Assembly: GCF_002939705.1 (NCBI RefSeq)
Contig: NZ_MDCB01000009.1
Span: 62,001 to 126,000, forward strand
Length of the DNA: 64,000 nt
Origin: Xanthomonas albilineans
GTDB taxonomy: Bacteria; Pseudomonadota; Gammaproteobacteria; Xanthomonadales; Xanthomonadaceae
Reading direction: 5' to 3'
Positions within the stretch are counted from its first letter, which is position 1, and every line of letters begins with the position of its first letter. Of this stretch, positions 39,281-49,695 are shown one piece after another. The notes under the pieces were generated by a model, which saw nothing but the letters and a program-made list of their open reading frames with translations, had not been told where the DNA came from and did no database searches. The translations under genes and the position numbers were made by a program.

Positions 39281-42200
39281 CGTGGGTTCTCCACCGCATC
39301 AATGCCGGCGAACAACGCATCCACGCCTTCGACCAGTGCCGGGTCGAAGCGCCAAGCATGCACCCCCGGCGATGGATCGCGCGTGGCGTCCAGGCCGCGA
39401 CAGAACAGGTAGCGCACGCCGCCGAAATCGCGCGCATAGGCGTAGCTGGCGCCGAGGCGGAAACGTAGCCAGCGGTGCAGTGCGACGGTATAGATCAGAG
39501 CTTGCAGGGTGTATTCGCTGTGCGCCATCGCCGTTGCCAGCGCGTCGGGGTCGTAGCTTGGCAGGCGGTTGGATTTGTAATCGAGCACGTACCAGCGCCC
39601 AGCGTGGTGGTAGGTGAGGTCGATCAGCCCGGTCATCAGCCCTTCCAGCCGTTGTCGTGCGCCGAACGCCTGGCGCTCGCCGGCCACGCCGAAGCGATGC
39701 AACAGCGTCAGCAGCGCATCGACCCGGGTCGGACGCATGGCGAAGTGGAATTCCATTTCGTTGCGTCGCTGCGTCTGCGGCAACGCGGCCAGACAGATGC
39801 CTTCAGGTAGCGGCACGGTCAGCGTATGGCCGACCAGGCTGGTAAGGACCGCGCTGCCGTCGGTCAGTTCGTCCTCGGCATAGCCACCGCGTTGCAGTGC
39901 TTCGACGATGGCGTTGTGCTGCCCGACCGGAGTGGGTTGCCCTGGTCGCCAATCGCGCCAGGCGGCGAAATCGCAGCGTTCGAACACCTCGTGCATGGCG
40001 ACGCCGAAGCGATTGCCGACGAAGCGCCGGTCGATGATCTCCACCTCTGCCGCTGCGTTGACCGTGTCGGCGGCGGTAGGTTCGTCGCGACCGCCACGGC
40101 TGGCGACAGTGGTGCTTGCCATTGGATCGGTCCCGGCGTCGGCATTGGCCAATTGGGTGAAGCTGTAGACCCACCACTCCGCCACGAGCTTGCGCATTGG
40201 CGTGCGTGCCGGCGGCACGTGCAGTGCTTCGGCCGGTGGCAGGCGCGGCGGATGCGGCGGTGGCGGGCGGGTATCGCACACGACGATCTCGCTGCTGATG
40301 CGCGATTGCAACGTGTCGATGTCGCTGAGCATCGGCGCCAGTGCGGTCGTGTCGTGCCGGAAGAATGGGCCGGTGGCGATCCACAGTGCGTGTTCGGCAC
40401 GGGTCAGGCCGACGTAAAGCAGACGCGCGTCTTCGGCACGTTGTGCATGTTCCCATGCGCGTTTGCTGGCTTCCCATTCCACTGCATCGACGTGTAAGGG
40501 CCAATGCAGGCAGCGTTTGCCCTGGCGATGCACGATGACCCGTTCGCCCGGTTTTTGCGTCAATGGCTTTTGGCCGATGCCGACGTAAGGCAGAAATACC
40601 AGGGGATATTCCAACCCCTTGGATTTGTGCAAGGTGATGATCTGCACACGCCGCGCATCCGATTCCAGTCGCAGCAGTTGGGTGTCGTCATTGGCATTGG
40701 ACGCGGCGATCCGGCGCGCGAGCCAGTCGACCAAACCGTGTGGGCCGAGTGCATGGGTGTGCGCTTCTTGCAGCAGTTCGGCGAGTTGCAGATAGTTGCT
40801 CAGACGGCGCTCGCCATCGACCAGGGCCAACAGGCGCTGCGCGTTGGTGGACCCGAGATGTTCGATCAGCGCCAGCGGGCCACCGCGTTGCCAGCGCTCG
40901 CGCCAGTCCAATGCTTGCTGTTGCCAACGGCGATGCCGTTCGCCGTCGTGGTCGAGCGCGGCGATTGCCGCCGCATCCTCGCCGATCAGCACAGTGGCGA
41001 GTGCGGCGCGCAGGCGGCTGTCGTCGCCTGGGTCGAGCAGGCTGTGCAGCAGTGCCATCAGCTCCAATGCTTCTTCGCTCGCAAACAGGCTCTGTTTTCC
41101 TGCCGCGACCGCGGGAATGCCGACCGCCGCGAGTGCCTGTTGGATGCGGGTGGCATCGCTGTGGCTGCGGACCAGCACGGCGATGTCGCCGGGCTGCACC
41201 GCACGGCCATCCACCAGCGCGTTGCCGGCACGACCGGCGCCGAGCCAATCGCCAATCGCCGCGACGCAGGCCGCAGTACACAGCTCGCGCGCACGGCCCG
41301 CACTCCAGGGGCGCGGTTTGCCTTTGGCGGGCAAAGGCGGATCCGGTGCACGCCAGAGGGTGAGTGCCGGCGCGCAACGGCCATCGCGTTGCAGGTCGGT
41401 ATCGGCACGTCGTCCACCCGCCTGCACGGGGTGAAAATCGATGCCATCGATGAAGAATGCCTGCGTGTAACCTGCCTGCGCGTAGAGTGCGTCGATTGCC
41501 GTCAGCAGCGCTGGGCGCGAGCGGAAGTTGTGATCCAGTGGTGGTGCCCGCTCGGCGTTGGTGACCGCAGACAGATACGTGTGTACGTCGCCGCCACGAA
41601 AGCCATAGATGGCCTGCTTGGGGTCGCCGATCAGGAATAACCCCGGTTCGAACCCGATGCCGTGTGTGAGGTCGCTGATGCCGAAGAGCGTGGAAAAGAT
41701 CGCCCATTGGCGCGCGTCGGTATCTTGGAATTCGTCCACCAGCGCGACGGCGTACTGCGCGCGCAAGCCACGCGCCAACGCCTCTGCATGCGGACCGCGC
41801 AACGCTTGTGCAACAGCATCGATGAAATCGTCGTAGGTCTGCACGCGCCGCTGCCGCTTGATCGCCGCGATGCGTGCGATGGCGGCCTCGCGCAGCGTGT
41901 GCAGGAATCGGATGCGCCGCTCGGTCTGCCATTGCCGTACCTGCGCATCGGCCTGTTGCCATGCATCGAATGCATCGAAGAGTGGAGAACGCGGGACGCG
42001 ATCGCGCGCGTCTTCCCGACAGAATGTGCTCAACCGCGCGGGCAGCAGTTTGTCGAGATGGCTGCCTGGGGCATCGAGTGTCCATTGGGCGTCTGCCCTA
42101 CCCTGCCACAATTGCTCGAATGCCTTATCGAAGCTTGGCCGTTTGACCAATTTACCGTTGAAAACTTTATTGTCGAATGCCGCGATGATCGCGGCATAAG

Positions 42201-42945
42201 CGTCGTCGGCATGCGTTTGCATCGCGGCGATCAGTACCTGCGCCGCCTGCGCGCGCGTTGCGGATGGATCTGCCGATGCCTGCGCAGATGGCAATGGCAA
42301 TAGATGCGGAATGTGGATCAATGCGTGCAGATCGGCAGCGAGCTCGTGCGGGCCACCTTTCCACAGCGCTTCCAGATCCTCGGCGACGCTGGCATCGACG
42401 GCGTGCGCGCGCCACAGGTCGGCGGCCACATCGCGCAGGAGTTCGCGCTCGTCTGTCAACAACTGTGGCGTGGCGAAGGTCTGGCCGCTTTCCAGTGCGT
42501 ACTCGCGCAGCGCCCGCGCGCAGAAGCCGTGGATGGTGAAGATCGCGGCCAGATCGATGTCCTCGGCCGCTTGCTGCAAGCGCCGGCGTAATGCGGTGGG
42601 CGTTTCCTGCGCGGTGGCGAGGTGCGCCTGGAGCAATTGCCGGGTGAGGCTCAGGTCAGGCGATTCTGCTGAGGCTGGCATCTGCCACGCCGCCGCGTCG
42701 GTCTCCGGCACCAATGTGGCGGCGAGCGTGAGGCGCTCGCGGATGCGCCGGCGCAATTCCTGGGTGGCGGCTTCGGTGAAGGTGACGGCGAGGATCTGGC
42801 CCAGGCGCAGGCCGCGTTCGACCACCAAGCGGGTGAACAACGTCGCCAGGGTGAAGGTCTTGCCGGTGCCGGCGCTGGCCTCGATCAGGCGCACACCGTG
42901 CAGCGGCAGATGCAGATAAGGATCGCGATCGGACGCGGCGCTCAT
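39277..42945 (-). CDS. recB: Exodeoxyribonuclease V subunit beta (RecB)
   Basis: A 1222-residue helicase–nuclease. The N-terminal UvrD-like helicase begins LIEASAGTGKTFTLATL (Walker A); DEFQDTDARQW is motif II; ITLHKSKGLEYPLVFLP is motif V. The C-terminal nuclease domain shows GLIDLTYHHAGRWYVLDYKSN, containing the catalytic Asp/Lys. This enzyme degrades linear DNA and loads RecA at Chi. It overlaps both recC and recD by 4 bp in the recC-recB-recD order, an operon. Confidence 0.95.
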   Translation of the reverse strand: MSAASDRDPYLHLPLHGVRLIEASAGTGKTFTLATLFTRLVVERGLRLGQILAVTFTEAATQELRRRIRERLTLAATLVPETDAAAWQMPASAESPDLSLTRQLLQAHLATAQETPTALRRRLQQAAEDIDLAAIFTIHGFCARALREYALESGQTFATPQLLTDERELLRDVAADLWRAHAVDASVAEDLEALWKGGPHELAADLHALIHIPHLLPLPSAQASADPSATRAQAAQVLIAAMQTHADDAYAAIIAAFDNKVFNGKLVKRPSFDKAFEQLWQGRADAQWTLDAPGSHLDKLLPARLSTFCREDARDRVPRSPLFDAFDAWQQADAQVRQWQTERRIRFLHTLREAAIARIAAIKRQRRVQTYDDFIDAVAQALRGPHAEALARGLRAQYAVALVDEFQDTDARQWAIFSTLFGISDLTHGIGFEPGLFLIGDPKQAIYGFRGGDVHTYLSAVTNAERAPPLDHNFRSRPALLTAIDALYAQAGYTQAFFIDGIDFHPVQAGGRRADTDLQRDGRCAPALTLWRAPDPPLPAKGKPRPWSAGRARELCTAACVAAIGDWLGAGRAGNALVDGRAVQPGDIAVLVRSHSDATRIQQALAAVGIPAVAAGKQSLFASEEALELMALLHSLLDPGDDSRLRAALATVLIGEDAAAIAALDHDGERHRRWQQQALDWRERWQRGGPLALIEHLGSTNAQRLLALVDGERRLSNYLQLAELLQEAHTHALGPHGLVDWLARRIAASNANDDTQLLRLESDARRVQIITLHKSKGLEYPLVFLPYVGIGQKPLTQKPGERVIVHRQGKRCLHWPLHVDAVEWEASKRAWEHAQRAEDARLLYVGLTRAEHALWIATGPFFRHDTTALAPMLSDIDTLQSRISSEIVVCDTRPPPPHPPRLPPAEALHVPPARTPMRKLVAEWWVYSFTQLANADAGTDPMASTTVASRGGRDEPTAADTVNAAAEVEIIDRRFVGNRFGVAMHEVFERCDFAAWRDWRPGQPTPVGQHNAIVEALQRGGYAEDELTDGSAVLTSLVGHTLTVPLPEGICLAALPQTQRRNEMEFHFAMRPTRVDALLTLLHRFGVAGERQAFGARQRLEGLMTGLIDLTYHHAGRWYVLDYKSNRLPSYDPDALATAMAHSEYTLQALIYTVALHRWLRFRLGASYAYARDFGGVRYLFCRGLDATRDPSPGVHAWRFDPALVEGVDALFAGIDAVENPR

Positions 42946-45900
42946 TCGGCATCCTCCTGCGTACCGTGCCAGCGCTGCCAGCTTTCGAGCAGATGCTCGG
43001 GGTCGAGCATCGGGCCGGGATCACCGCGTTCGAGCAGACCGAAGACGCGCTGGCTGGTGGCGGCGAAAGCGGCGAAGCGGTGCGGATCGGCGAATGGATC
43101 GCGGCCACGACCGATCAGACGCAGTTGCGGGCGATCCGCTTCCCTCCAGCTGAAACCGGTCTGCCATTGCGCTGCGGCGTTCTTGATCGCCGTGTCCAGA
43201 TCGCCGCCGCGTGCGGCCTGGTAATACGCCCAACTGCTGTAAGGCGCGAACGCCAGCGGTGTCTGGTGGCCTTGGCGATACAGTCGCAGCAAGTCGGCCA
43301 GCGCCTGTTGCGCCTGCGTTGCCGATAGCGGTTTGGGGTCCAGCGGATGTGGGCCGAGACCGTCCTGGTGCTCGAAGAAACGCACGAATGGCGCGCCTTC
43401 GCCGGCGGCACGCAGCAACAGCCACTCCAGGCCGTGGCGGATCGCGCTGCGCCCGCTCAATGCGCCGATCTTGACCCGCCCGACCCCCGACGCGTACCAA
43501 CCCGAGAGCCGACCATGCAGTTCGGTGCCGTCGATGTGGACGTACAGACGCGCCGCTGGCGGTGCCGGTGTCGCGCCGCACCAGTGTCCGAACGCGTCCG
43601 CATAGGGACGCAACTGGCGTAGGTGCTGATCGAGCTGACGTCGCCCCAGTGGCCCGGATGGCAGCAGCGCGCGGGCACGCAAGCGTTCGTACAAGCCGTC
43701 GGTTTCTTCGCGCAGTAGCGCCTCGAACACCTGTTGCTGCAAACCATATTTGTCCAGCCCGCGGGTGGGAGCCATCAGCGGCTCCAGGTCGCTGTCGGCC
43801 TGTGCCGGATCGGGCAGGCGCAGGCCCAGGCGCTGGTGCAGGAACTGTTCGGCGGGATCGAGCAAGAAACGCCGCAGCTCGTCGATGGACAGTGACGTTG
43901 GCAGCGCGTCATCGGCCATGGCGGGCAGTGTTTCGGGAATCCACGGCGGCAGCGGCTGGCGCTGCCCGATCAGGCTGTCCACCGCTGGTCGCCATTGCCG
44001 GCGATAGCTGAAACGGCGTGGGTCGGCCGCTTCCGCACCGATGGCGCCGAAGGCGGCCGCGGCGAAGGGTTGCAGTGGATGGCGCACCACCAGCGCTGTG
44101 GCCGCTGCGGGCTCGGCGTGGTACTGCGCTGCGCAGGCCAGCAGTTCGCCGACCAGCGGCGAAGGTTCACGGACGCTGCCATCGCGCGCATCGGCACCGA
44201 GATAGCTCAGATAGAACACGTCCTGCGCCGAGGCGAACAATTGCAGGAACAGGAAACGGTCGTCTTCGCGGGTGGAGCGGTCGCCGTGGCGGCGGCGTGC
44301 GGTTCCCAGTTCGGCGGTGAGCCGGTTGAGCCCGGCGGCTGGATCGCGGCGCGGGAAATCGCCGTCGTTCATGCCGAGCAGGCAGATCGCGCGGAACGGC
44401 AGCAATCGCATCGGCACCATACGCCCGAAGCTGATGCCGCCAGTGAGCAACGGTGCGCGGGTGTCCGATTCACTCAACACCGCGGCGAAATGCGCGCGCA
44501 CCACCTCGGCTGGCACTGCGGCGGCGTACTCGGCGCGCGCGGCGTCGCGCGCAAACTGGTCGATCAGCGTGCGCAGCCGTTCCAGTGCGCGTTGCGCGCC
44601 TGGTGCCGATGGTGTCTGTGGCAGTACGGCATCGAGCAGGGCCAGCAAGCATTCGCGCCATTGTGCCGGCGGCATCGGCTCGGCCAGCGCGGCTTGGTGG
44701 CGGTCGAGGACGCGCAGCAGGCGCAGCAGTGTGTCCAGCGCTGCGAGTGCGCTGCCTTCCAACTGTGGCCATGGGGCGACGCCGCCGATGTCGTCCTCGG
44801 CGCCGCTGGCGTGGCCGAGCAGCAGCCGGTCCAGGGCGAAGCGCCAGGTGTAGGCGTCGTCGGCCGGCGCCTGGTGCTGGCGCCGGTGTGCCGCGTCCAG
44901 GCCCCAACGCGCGCCGGCCGCGTGCAGCCAGCCGCGCAGGCGGTCCAATCCGGCGGTGTCCAGCCCGGCGGCTTCGGCGATCGGCGCGCTGGCGATCAGG
45001 TCGAGGATTTCGTGCAGGCCGAAGCGCGCGATTGGCAAGCCAAGCAAGGCCAGGAATACCTCGGCCAGCGGCTCGCTGGCCAGCGGGCTGGCGTCGGCCA
45101 GGGCGTAGGGCAAGGCGTCGTCGTTGCCGTGGCTGCCGAACACCGCGTCCAGGTACGGCACGTATGGGTCGATGTCCGGGGAGAGCACCGCGATCTCGCG
45201 CGGCTGCAGTGGGGGATCCAAGCGCGGGTCGTCCAGCAATGCGCGCAGCTGGTCGTGCAGCACCTGCAGTTCGCGCAGACGGGTATGGCAGGCGTGCACC
45301 TGTAGGCTGGGATCGTGTTTGTTCACCGTCGGCAACGCGGCCGGTGATCTCGGTGCGCGGCGCTGGAACAGGTCGCTTTGCATCCGCCGCAGCAGGCTGT
45401 CGCCGAGTCCGCCGTTGGCGAGCGGACGCTGGCCCGATTCGAGCGGATCGGCGTAGACCGCGATCTCGGCCAGCGGATGCACCACCTCGTAGTCGCCGAT
45501 CAAGGCCATGAAGTCGCGCCCGGCCGCACCCCAGGCTTGCAGTAGCGGATTTTCCTGTATTTGTTCGGCGAACAGGTCTACCGCGGCGCCGGCGCGGCGG
45601 CGCTGCCAGAGGGTTTGCAGGTCGCCCCAATAACCCTGCGTCGGTGTCGGCAGATAGAAGTGCAGCGTGCCGACCCGAGCCTGGGTGGCCAGCACGCGCA
45701 GCACGTCGGGAGAGATATTGAGCACGGCGAAGGCGAACAGCCGTGGTGGCAAACCCTGCGGCAGCGGACCGTCGGGCCGTGCGTAGCGGTCCAGATAGTG
45801 GCCGATACGCCGTGCGCGGTAGGCGCGGCCGCTGGCGATGCGGCGCCACAGTCGTGCCTGTACGTCGTCCGGATCGGCACCGGCTTCCCAGCGCAGCAGC

Positions 45901-46364
45901 CAGTCGCGGCGCCAAGCCTGGTATTTCTCGAACACGTTGCCCAGTTCGCCGGCCAGGGTCCATGGTTTGAGCGGATCGTCGTCGGCCAGGTAAGCGGCCA
46001 GCGGTGCCAGCGTCGGCTCGGCGCCGAGATCGCTGCGCAGCGCCGCATACAGGCGCCAGTGCAGGCTGGTCATGTCCAGGTCGTCGTCTGCGGCGCCGAG
46101 ATTGCGCTCCAGCGCGTGCGCGACGAACTCGCCGGGAGTCAGGAACTGCAGATTCGCCGCGACCCCGTGCGTGGCGGCCAGCGTGGACTGCAGCCAACGC
46201 CGCATCGCCACCTGCGGGATCAACACCACTTCAGGCGCCAGCAGCGGTTGCTCCGGCAGTGGCCGACGCAGCTCTTCGGCGAGCAGAGCGGCCAGGGTAT
46301 CCAGCGCGTTGGAGGGATACAGCCGGAAATCGGGCGCGGACGTCACGTGCATGTTCCCGAGCAT
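42942..46364 (-). CDS. recC: Exodeoxyribonuclease V subunit gamma (RecC)
   Basis: A 1140-residue Chi-recognising subunit with a defunct helicase and nuclease fold. The N-terminus FRLYPSNALDTLAALLAEEL and VLIPQVAMRRWLQ, the mid-region PREIAVLSPDIDPYVPYLDA, and SISFGRMVPMRLLPFRAIC-like strand GISFGRMVPMRLLPFR are typical. Two in-frame ATGs exist, at 46364 and 46352; neither has a strong ribosome-binding site. First gene of the recCBD operon, divergent from the mla operon across 212 bp. Confidence 0.93.
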   Translation of the reverse strand: MLGNMHVTSAPDFRLYPSNALDTLAALLAEELRRPLPEQPLLAPEVVLIPQVAMRRWLQSTLAATHGVAANLQFLTPGEFVAHALERNLGAADDDLDMTSLHWRLYAALRSDLGAEPTLAPLAAYLADDDPLKPWTLAGELGNVFEKYQAWRRDWLLRWEAGADPDDVQARLWRRIASGRAYRARRIGHYLDRYARPDGPLPQGLPPRLFAFAVLNISPDVLRVLATQARVGTLHFYLPTPTQGYWGDLQTLWQRRRAGAAVDLFAEQIQENPLLQAWGAAGRDFMALIGDYEVVHPLAEIAVYADPLESGQRPLANGGLGDSLLRRMQSDLFQRRAPRSPAALPTVNKHDPSLQVHACHTRLRELQVLHDQLRALLDDPRLDPPLQPREIAVLSPDIDPYVPYLDAVFGSHGNDDALPYALADASPLASEPLAEVFLALLGLPIARFGLHEILDLIASAPIAEAAGLDTAGLDRLRGWLHAAGARWGLDAAHRRQHQAPADDAYTWRFALDRLLLGHASGAEDDIGGVAPWPQLEGSALAALDTLLRLLRVLDRHQAALAEPMPPAQWRECLLALLDAVLPQTPSAPGAQRALERLRTLIDQFARDAARAEYAAAVPAEVVRAHFAAVLSESDTRAPLLTGGISFGRMVPMRLLPFRAICLLGMNDGDFPRRDPAAGLNRLTAELGTARRRHGDRSTREDDRFLFLQLFASAQDVFYLSYLGADARDGSVREPSPLVGELLACAAQYHAEPAAATALVVRHPLQPFAAAAFGAIGAEAADPRRFSYRRQWRPAVDSLIGQRQPLPPWIPETLPAMADDALPTSLSIDELRRFLLDPAEQFLHQRLGLRLPDPAQADSDLEPLMAPTRGLDKYGLQQQVFEALLREETDGLYERLRARALLPSGPLGRRQLDQHLRQLRPYADAFGHWCGATPAPPAARLYVHIDGTELHGRLSGWYASGVGRVKIGALSGRSAIRHGLEWLLLRAAGEGAPFVRFFEHQDGLGPHPLDPKPLSATQAQQALADLLRLYRQGHQTPLAFAPYSSWAYYQAARGGDLDTAIKNAAAQWQTGFSWREADRPQLRLIGRGRDPFADPHRFAAFAATSQRVFGLLERGDPGPMLDPEHLLESWQRWHGTQEDAE

Positions 46365-46576
46365 TGTGCCGGATGCGTTGCGGCAACGCCCCGCGCGACC
46401 GCAGCGGTGGCGACAGATCCATCGCGGTCAGGTGGGCCGATCCCTGCTGCCGCATGTACAGGGCTGCCGCGCCGCGCCGAGACGGGTGCGCGCGATGCCA
46501 CAATACTGCACGCGCCAGTCCGGTTAAGTTCAGCCGAGCGGATCAATCCTACGTTGTATTTTCGTTAAAGGTCGCG

Positions 46577-47368
46577 ATGGCGTCTTCCGAACCCAATCTG
46601 GTGCAGTTGTCGGGCGTGCGGATCGACCGCGGTGGTCGGGCGATCCTGCGCGACGTATCGCTGACGGTGCCGCAGGGCAGCATCACCGCCGTGCTGGGCC
46701 CGTCGGGCAGCGGCAAGTCGACCCTGCTGGCGGCGCTGACCGGTGAATTGGTGCTGGTGGCCGGGACGCTCCAGGTATTCGGTCGCCCCTTGCCGCGCGG
46801 CAGCCGCGCGCTGCGCGAAACGCGAAAAAGCATCGGCGTGCTGCTCCAGGGCAACGGCCTGCTGACCGACCTCAGCGTGGCCGAGAACGTGGCGCTGCCG
46901 TTGCGCGCCCACACCCGCCTGCCCGAGCCGGTCCTGCAACGCCTAGTGGCATTGAAGCTGCATGCGGTGGGCCTGCGTGCCGCCGCCGAGGCGTGGCCGC
47001 GCGAGTTGTCCGGGGGCATGGCGCGACGCGTGGCGTTGGCGCGGGCGCTGGCGCTGGACCCGCCGCTGATGATCTACGACGAACCACTGACCGGGCTGGA
47101 CCCGATCGCCTCCGGTGTCATCATGAGCCTGATCCAGCGGCTCAATGCCACGCTCGGCCTGACCAGCATTATCGTCAGCCATCACGTCCACGAGACCCTG
47201 CCGATCTGCGACCAGGCGGTGGCCATCGCCAATGGCGGCGTGGTCTTCGCCGGCACGCCACAGGCGTTGCAGGCCAGCGCCGATCCGCTGTTGCAACAGT
47301 TCCTGCACGGTCGCCCCGATGGCCCGATCCCGTTCGATGCGCCGCAGCGTGCGCGGAGTGCCGCCTGA
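46577..47368 (+). CDS. mlaF: Phospholipid transport ATPase MlaF
   Basis: A 263-residue ABC ATPase. Walker A GPSGSGKST is near residue 40, Q-loop IGVLLQGNGLL near 92, signature LSGGMARRVALARAL near 141, Walker B LMIYDEPLTGLDP near 165 and H-loop VSHH near 197. The LTGLDP and signature are those of MlaF. It energises the MlaFEDB complex in the inner membrane. The ATG at 46577 is preceded by AAAGG. First gene of the complete mla operon; its TGA overlaps the mlaE ATG by one base. Confidence 0.94.
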   Translation: MASSEPNLVQLSGVRIDRGGRAILRDVSLTVPQGSITAVLGPSGSGKSTLLAALTGELVLVAGTLQVFGRPLPRGSRALRETRKSIGVLLQGNGLLTDLSVAENVALPLRAHTRLPEPVLQRLVALKLHAVGLRAAAEAWPRELSGGMARRVALARALALDPPLMIYDEPLTGLDPIASGVIMSLIQRLNATLGLTSIIVSHHVHETLPICDQAVAIANGGVVFAGTPQALQASADPLLQQFLHGRPDGPIPFDAPQRARSAA

Positions 47369-48117
47369 TGGCCATGGCCGCCTCGATCCGCGCCCTGGGC
47401 CGTGCCGGGCTGTTCTTCCTGACCGTGCTGCGCGGCTCGCTGCCGAGCCGCGATCTGCTCGCCGAGTTGATTCGCGAAATCTACAAGGTCGGCGCGCGCT
47501 CGTTGCCGATCATCGCCGTCGGCGGTGCCTTCGTCGGCTTGGTGCTGACGCTGCAGGGTTACCGCACCCTGACCACCTATGGCGCCTCCGATGCCTTGTC
47601 CACCTTGCTCGGGCTGTCGCTCTACCGCGAACTGGCGCCGGTGCTCACCGCGCTGCTGTTCATCGGCCGTGCCGGCAGTTCGATTGCCGCGGAATTGGGG
47701 CTGATGCGCGCCACCGACCAGATCAAGGCGCTGGAGCTGATGGCGATCGACCCGGTGGCCAAGGCGGTGGCACCGCGCTTCTGGGCGGCGGTGCTGACGG
47801 TACCGCTGCTGACCGGCATCTTCTGCTCGCTGGCGATCAGCGCCAGCTACTTCGAGGCGATCGGGGCGCTCGGGCTGGATCGCGGCACGTTCTGGTCGGC
47901 GCTGTCGAGCAGTGTGGATTTCTGGGCCGACTTCGGCGTGGCGATGCTCAAGTCGGCGGTATTCGGCGGCACGGCGGCGCTGGTGGCGGCCTACGTGGGG
48001 TTCCATGCGGAGCCGACCATCGAGGGCACCTCGGTCGCCACCACCCGTGCGGTGGTCAATGCCTCGTTATTGGTGTTGATGTTCAATTTCGTCATGTCGG
48101 CGCTGCTGTTCCGTTAG
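47368..48117 (+). CDS. mlaE: Phospholipid transport permease MlaE
   Basis: A 249-residue inner-membrane permease. The conserved VGGAFVGLVLTLQGYRTL segment, ELAPVLTALLFIGRAGSSIAAELG and MRATDQIKALELMAIDP are MlaE signatures. About five hydrophobic segments follow the expected order. It starts by overlapping the mlaF stop codon (TGATG), implying translational coupling. Confidence 0.95.
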   Translation: MAMAASIRALGRAGLFFLTVLRGSLPSRDLLAELIREIYKVGARSLPIIAVGGAFVGLVLTLQGYRTLTTYGASDALSTLLGLSLYRELAPVLTALLFIGRAGSSIAAELGLMRATDQIKALELMAIDPVAKAVAPRFWAAVLTVPLLTGIFCSLAISASYFEAIGALGLDRGTFWSALSSSVDFWADFGVAMLKSAVFGGTAALVAAYVGFHAEPTIEGTSVATTRAVVNASLLVLMFNFVMSALLFR

Positions 48118-48186
48118 GCGGCGCGGCAGTCCACCGGTCGCGGCACTGTCGTCGCGGTCAGATCGAATCAATGAGGTAGATACGTT

Positions 48187-48729
48187 ATGGCTCTGCGTGG
48201 TCCCCGTCTCGAGTTCGCCGTCGGCGCCTTCCTGCTGCTGGGCCTGGCCTCGCTGCTGGTGCTGGCGATCGCCTCCACCAACCGGCAATGGGGGTTCGGC
48301 GGCGACCGCTATGCGCTGATCGCCCGCTTCTCCCAGATCGGCCAACTGCGCGCGCAGGCGCCAGTGAAGATCGGTGGTGTCATCATCGGTCAGGTCGCCA
48401 AGATCGATCTGGACCCGACCAAGTTCGACTCGGTGGTGACCCTGTCCATCGACGGCAAGTACAAGGATCTGCCCGCCGATACCTCCGCCGCCATTCTCAC
48501 CAGCGGCCTGCTGGGCGAGAGCTACGTCGGCTTGCAACCCGGTGGCGACCCGGACACGCTCAAGCCTGGCCAGGAAATCGCCTTCACCCAGCCGGCGGTG
48601 GACTTGATCCAATTGGTGGGTAAATACATGTTCGGTGGCGGCAGTGGCGGAGACAAGACCGTGACGCCCGCTGCCGCATCCTCCGCTGCCGGCCCCGTCC
48701 CGCCCTCTAAGGAACCAAACAAGCCATGA
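48187..48729 (+). CDS. mlaD: Phospholipid-binding MCE-domain protein MlaD
   Basis: A 180-residue protein with an N-terminal membrane anchor (VGAFLLLGLASLLVLAI) and one MCE domain (ARFSQIGQLRAQAPVKIGGV, LTSGLLGESYVGLQPGG). MlaD forms a hexameric ring that carries phospholipids across the periplasmic face. The 30-residue C-terminal tail is low-complexity Ala/Ser/Pro. It overlaps mlaC by 4 bp. Confidence 0.94.
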   Translation: MALRGPRLEFAVGAFLLLGLASLLVLAIASTNRQWGFGGDRYALIARFSQIGQLRAQAPVKIGGVIIGQVAKIDLDPTKFDSVVTLSIDGKYKDLPADTSAAILTSGLLGESYVGLQPGGDPDTLKPGQEIAFTQPAVDLIQLVGKYMFGGGSGGDKTVTPAAASSAAGPVPPSKEPNKP

Positions 48730-49388
48730 CGATCAAACTGCTTCCCGTCGCTCTCGCCACCGCGCTTGCCCTGGCCGTGCCGACCGCCGTGCTGGCCCAG
48801 ACAGCCGGTGCCACCGCCCCGAGTGCCTCGACCGCCAGCAAGGTCGTGCTCGAGAACAGCACTCGCATCCTGAGTACGCTGGAACAGCGCCGTGCCGAGT
48901 TCAAGAGCAACAGCAGCGCGCTGCGCCAGTTCATCGACAGCGAATTGAACAAGTCCTTCGATCGCGATTACGCCGCACGCCTGGTGTTGGGCGTGCATGG
49001 CCGCGGCGCCTCCGATGCCGACGTCAAGCTGTTCGCCGATGCGATGGCCGACAACCTGATGCAGCGCTACGGTAGCGCGTTGTTGACCTTCGAAGGCAAA
49101 CCGCAGGTGCAGGTCAAGTCCGAAGCGCCGCTGCCGGGTGGTCGTGGCGTCAAAGTCTCCACCGAACTGGTGCGCAGCAGCGGCGATCCGGTGCCGGTGG
49201 ACTATCTGATGCGCAATACGGGCGGCACTTGGAAGATCTTCGATGTGATGGTGGAAGGCGTGTCCTACGTGCAAACCTTCCGCAACCAATTCGATACTCC
49301 GCTGAGTAACAAGTCGATCGCCGAAGTCGCGGCCGAACTGCGCAACGGCACGCTGCAGGCGGCCCCGGCGAGCAGCAGTGGCAAGTGA
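48726..49388 (+). CDS. mlaC: Periplasmic phospholipid-binding protein MlaC
   Basis: A 220-residue protein with signal peptide ending AVLAQ. The body follows the Ttg2/MlaC fold: FIDSELNKSFDRDYAARLVLG, then VDYLMRNTGGTWKIFDVMVEGVSY, with the conserved W-K-I-x-D-V segment. It ferries lipids between MlaD and the MlaA complex at the outer membrane. Its 3' end overlaps the next gene by 11 bp. Confidence 0.93.
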   Translation: MTIKLLPVALATALALAVPTAVLAQTAGATAPSASTASKVVLENSTRILSTLEQRRAEFKSNSSALRQFIDSELNKSFDRDYAARLVLGVHGRGASDADVKLFADAMADNLMQRYGSALLTFEGKPQVQVKSEAPLPGGRGVKVSTELVRSSGDPVPVDYLMRNTGGTWKIFDVMVEGVSYVQTFRNQFDTPLSNKSIAEVAAELRNGTLQAAPASSSGK

Positions 49389-49692
49389 GCCGCAACTGCG
49401 GCGCGACGGCGATACGCTCGCGTTGAGCGGCGTGCTCGACCGCGCCGCGGCCACCACGCTGTGGCCGGCCGCGTTGCGCCAGCTCGCTGGCGTGCGTGCG
49501 CTGGATCTGCGCGCTGTGTCGCGGGTGGATAGCGCCGGCCTGGCGCTGTTGGCCGAACTCGCCGCGCGCATCCGCACCCAAGGTCAGGCCGAGGTCGCCA
49601 TCCACGGCGACCCTGCCGGCCTGACCGAACTAAGCGCGGCCTACCGGCTGGCTTCGACCCTGGATTTCCATTCACCACCGGCTGCAAGCTGA
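49378..49692 (+). CDS. mlaB: STAS-domain protein MlaB
   Basis: A 104-residue cytoplasmic STAS protein that supports MlaF in the complex. The core strand/helix ALDLRAVSRVDSAGLALLAEL has the conserved D-S-A/S-G-L motif. It starts with GTG at 49378, inside the end of mlaC (11-bp overlap), so expression is likely coupled. Only short distance (3 bp) separates it from mlaA. Confidence 0.88.
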   Translation: MASEPQLRRDGDTLALSGVLDRAAATTLWPAALRQLAGVRALDLRAVSRVDSAGLALLAELAARIRTQGQAEVAIHGDPAGLTELSAAYRLASTLDFHSPPAAS

Positions 49693-49695
49693 CAC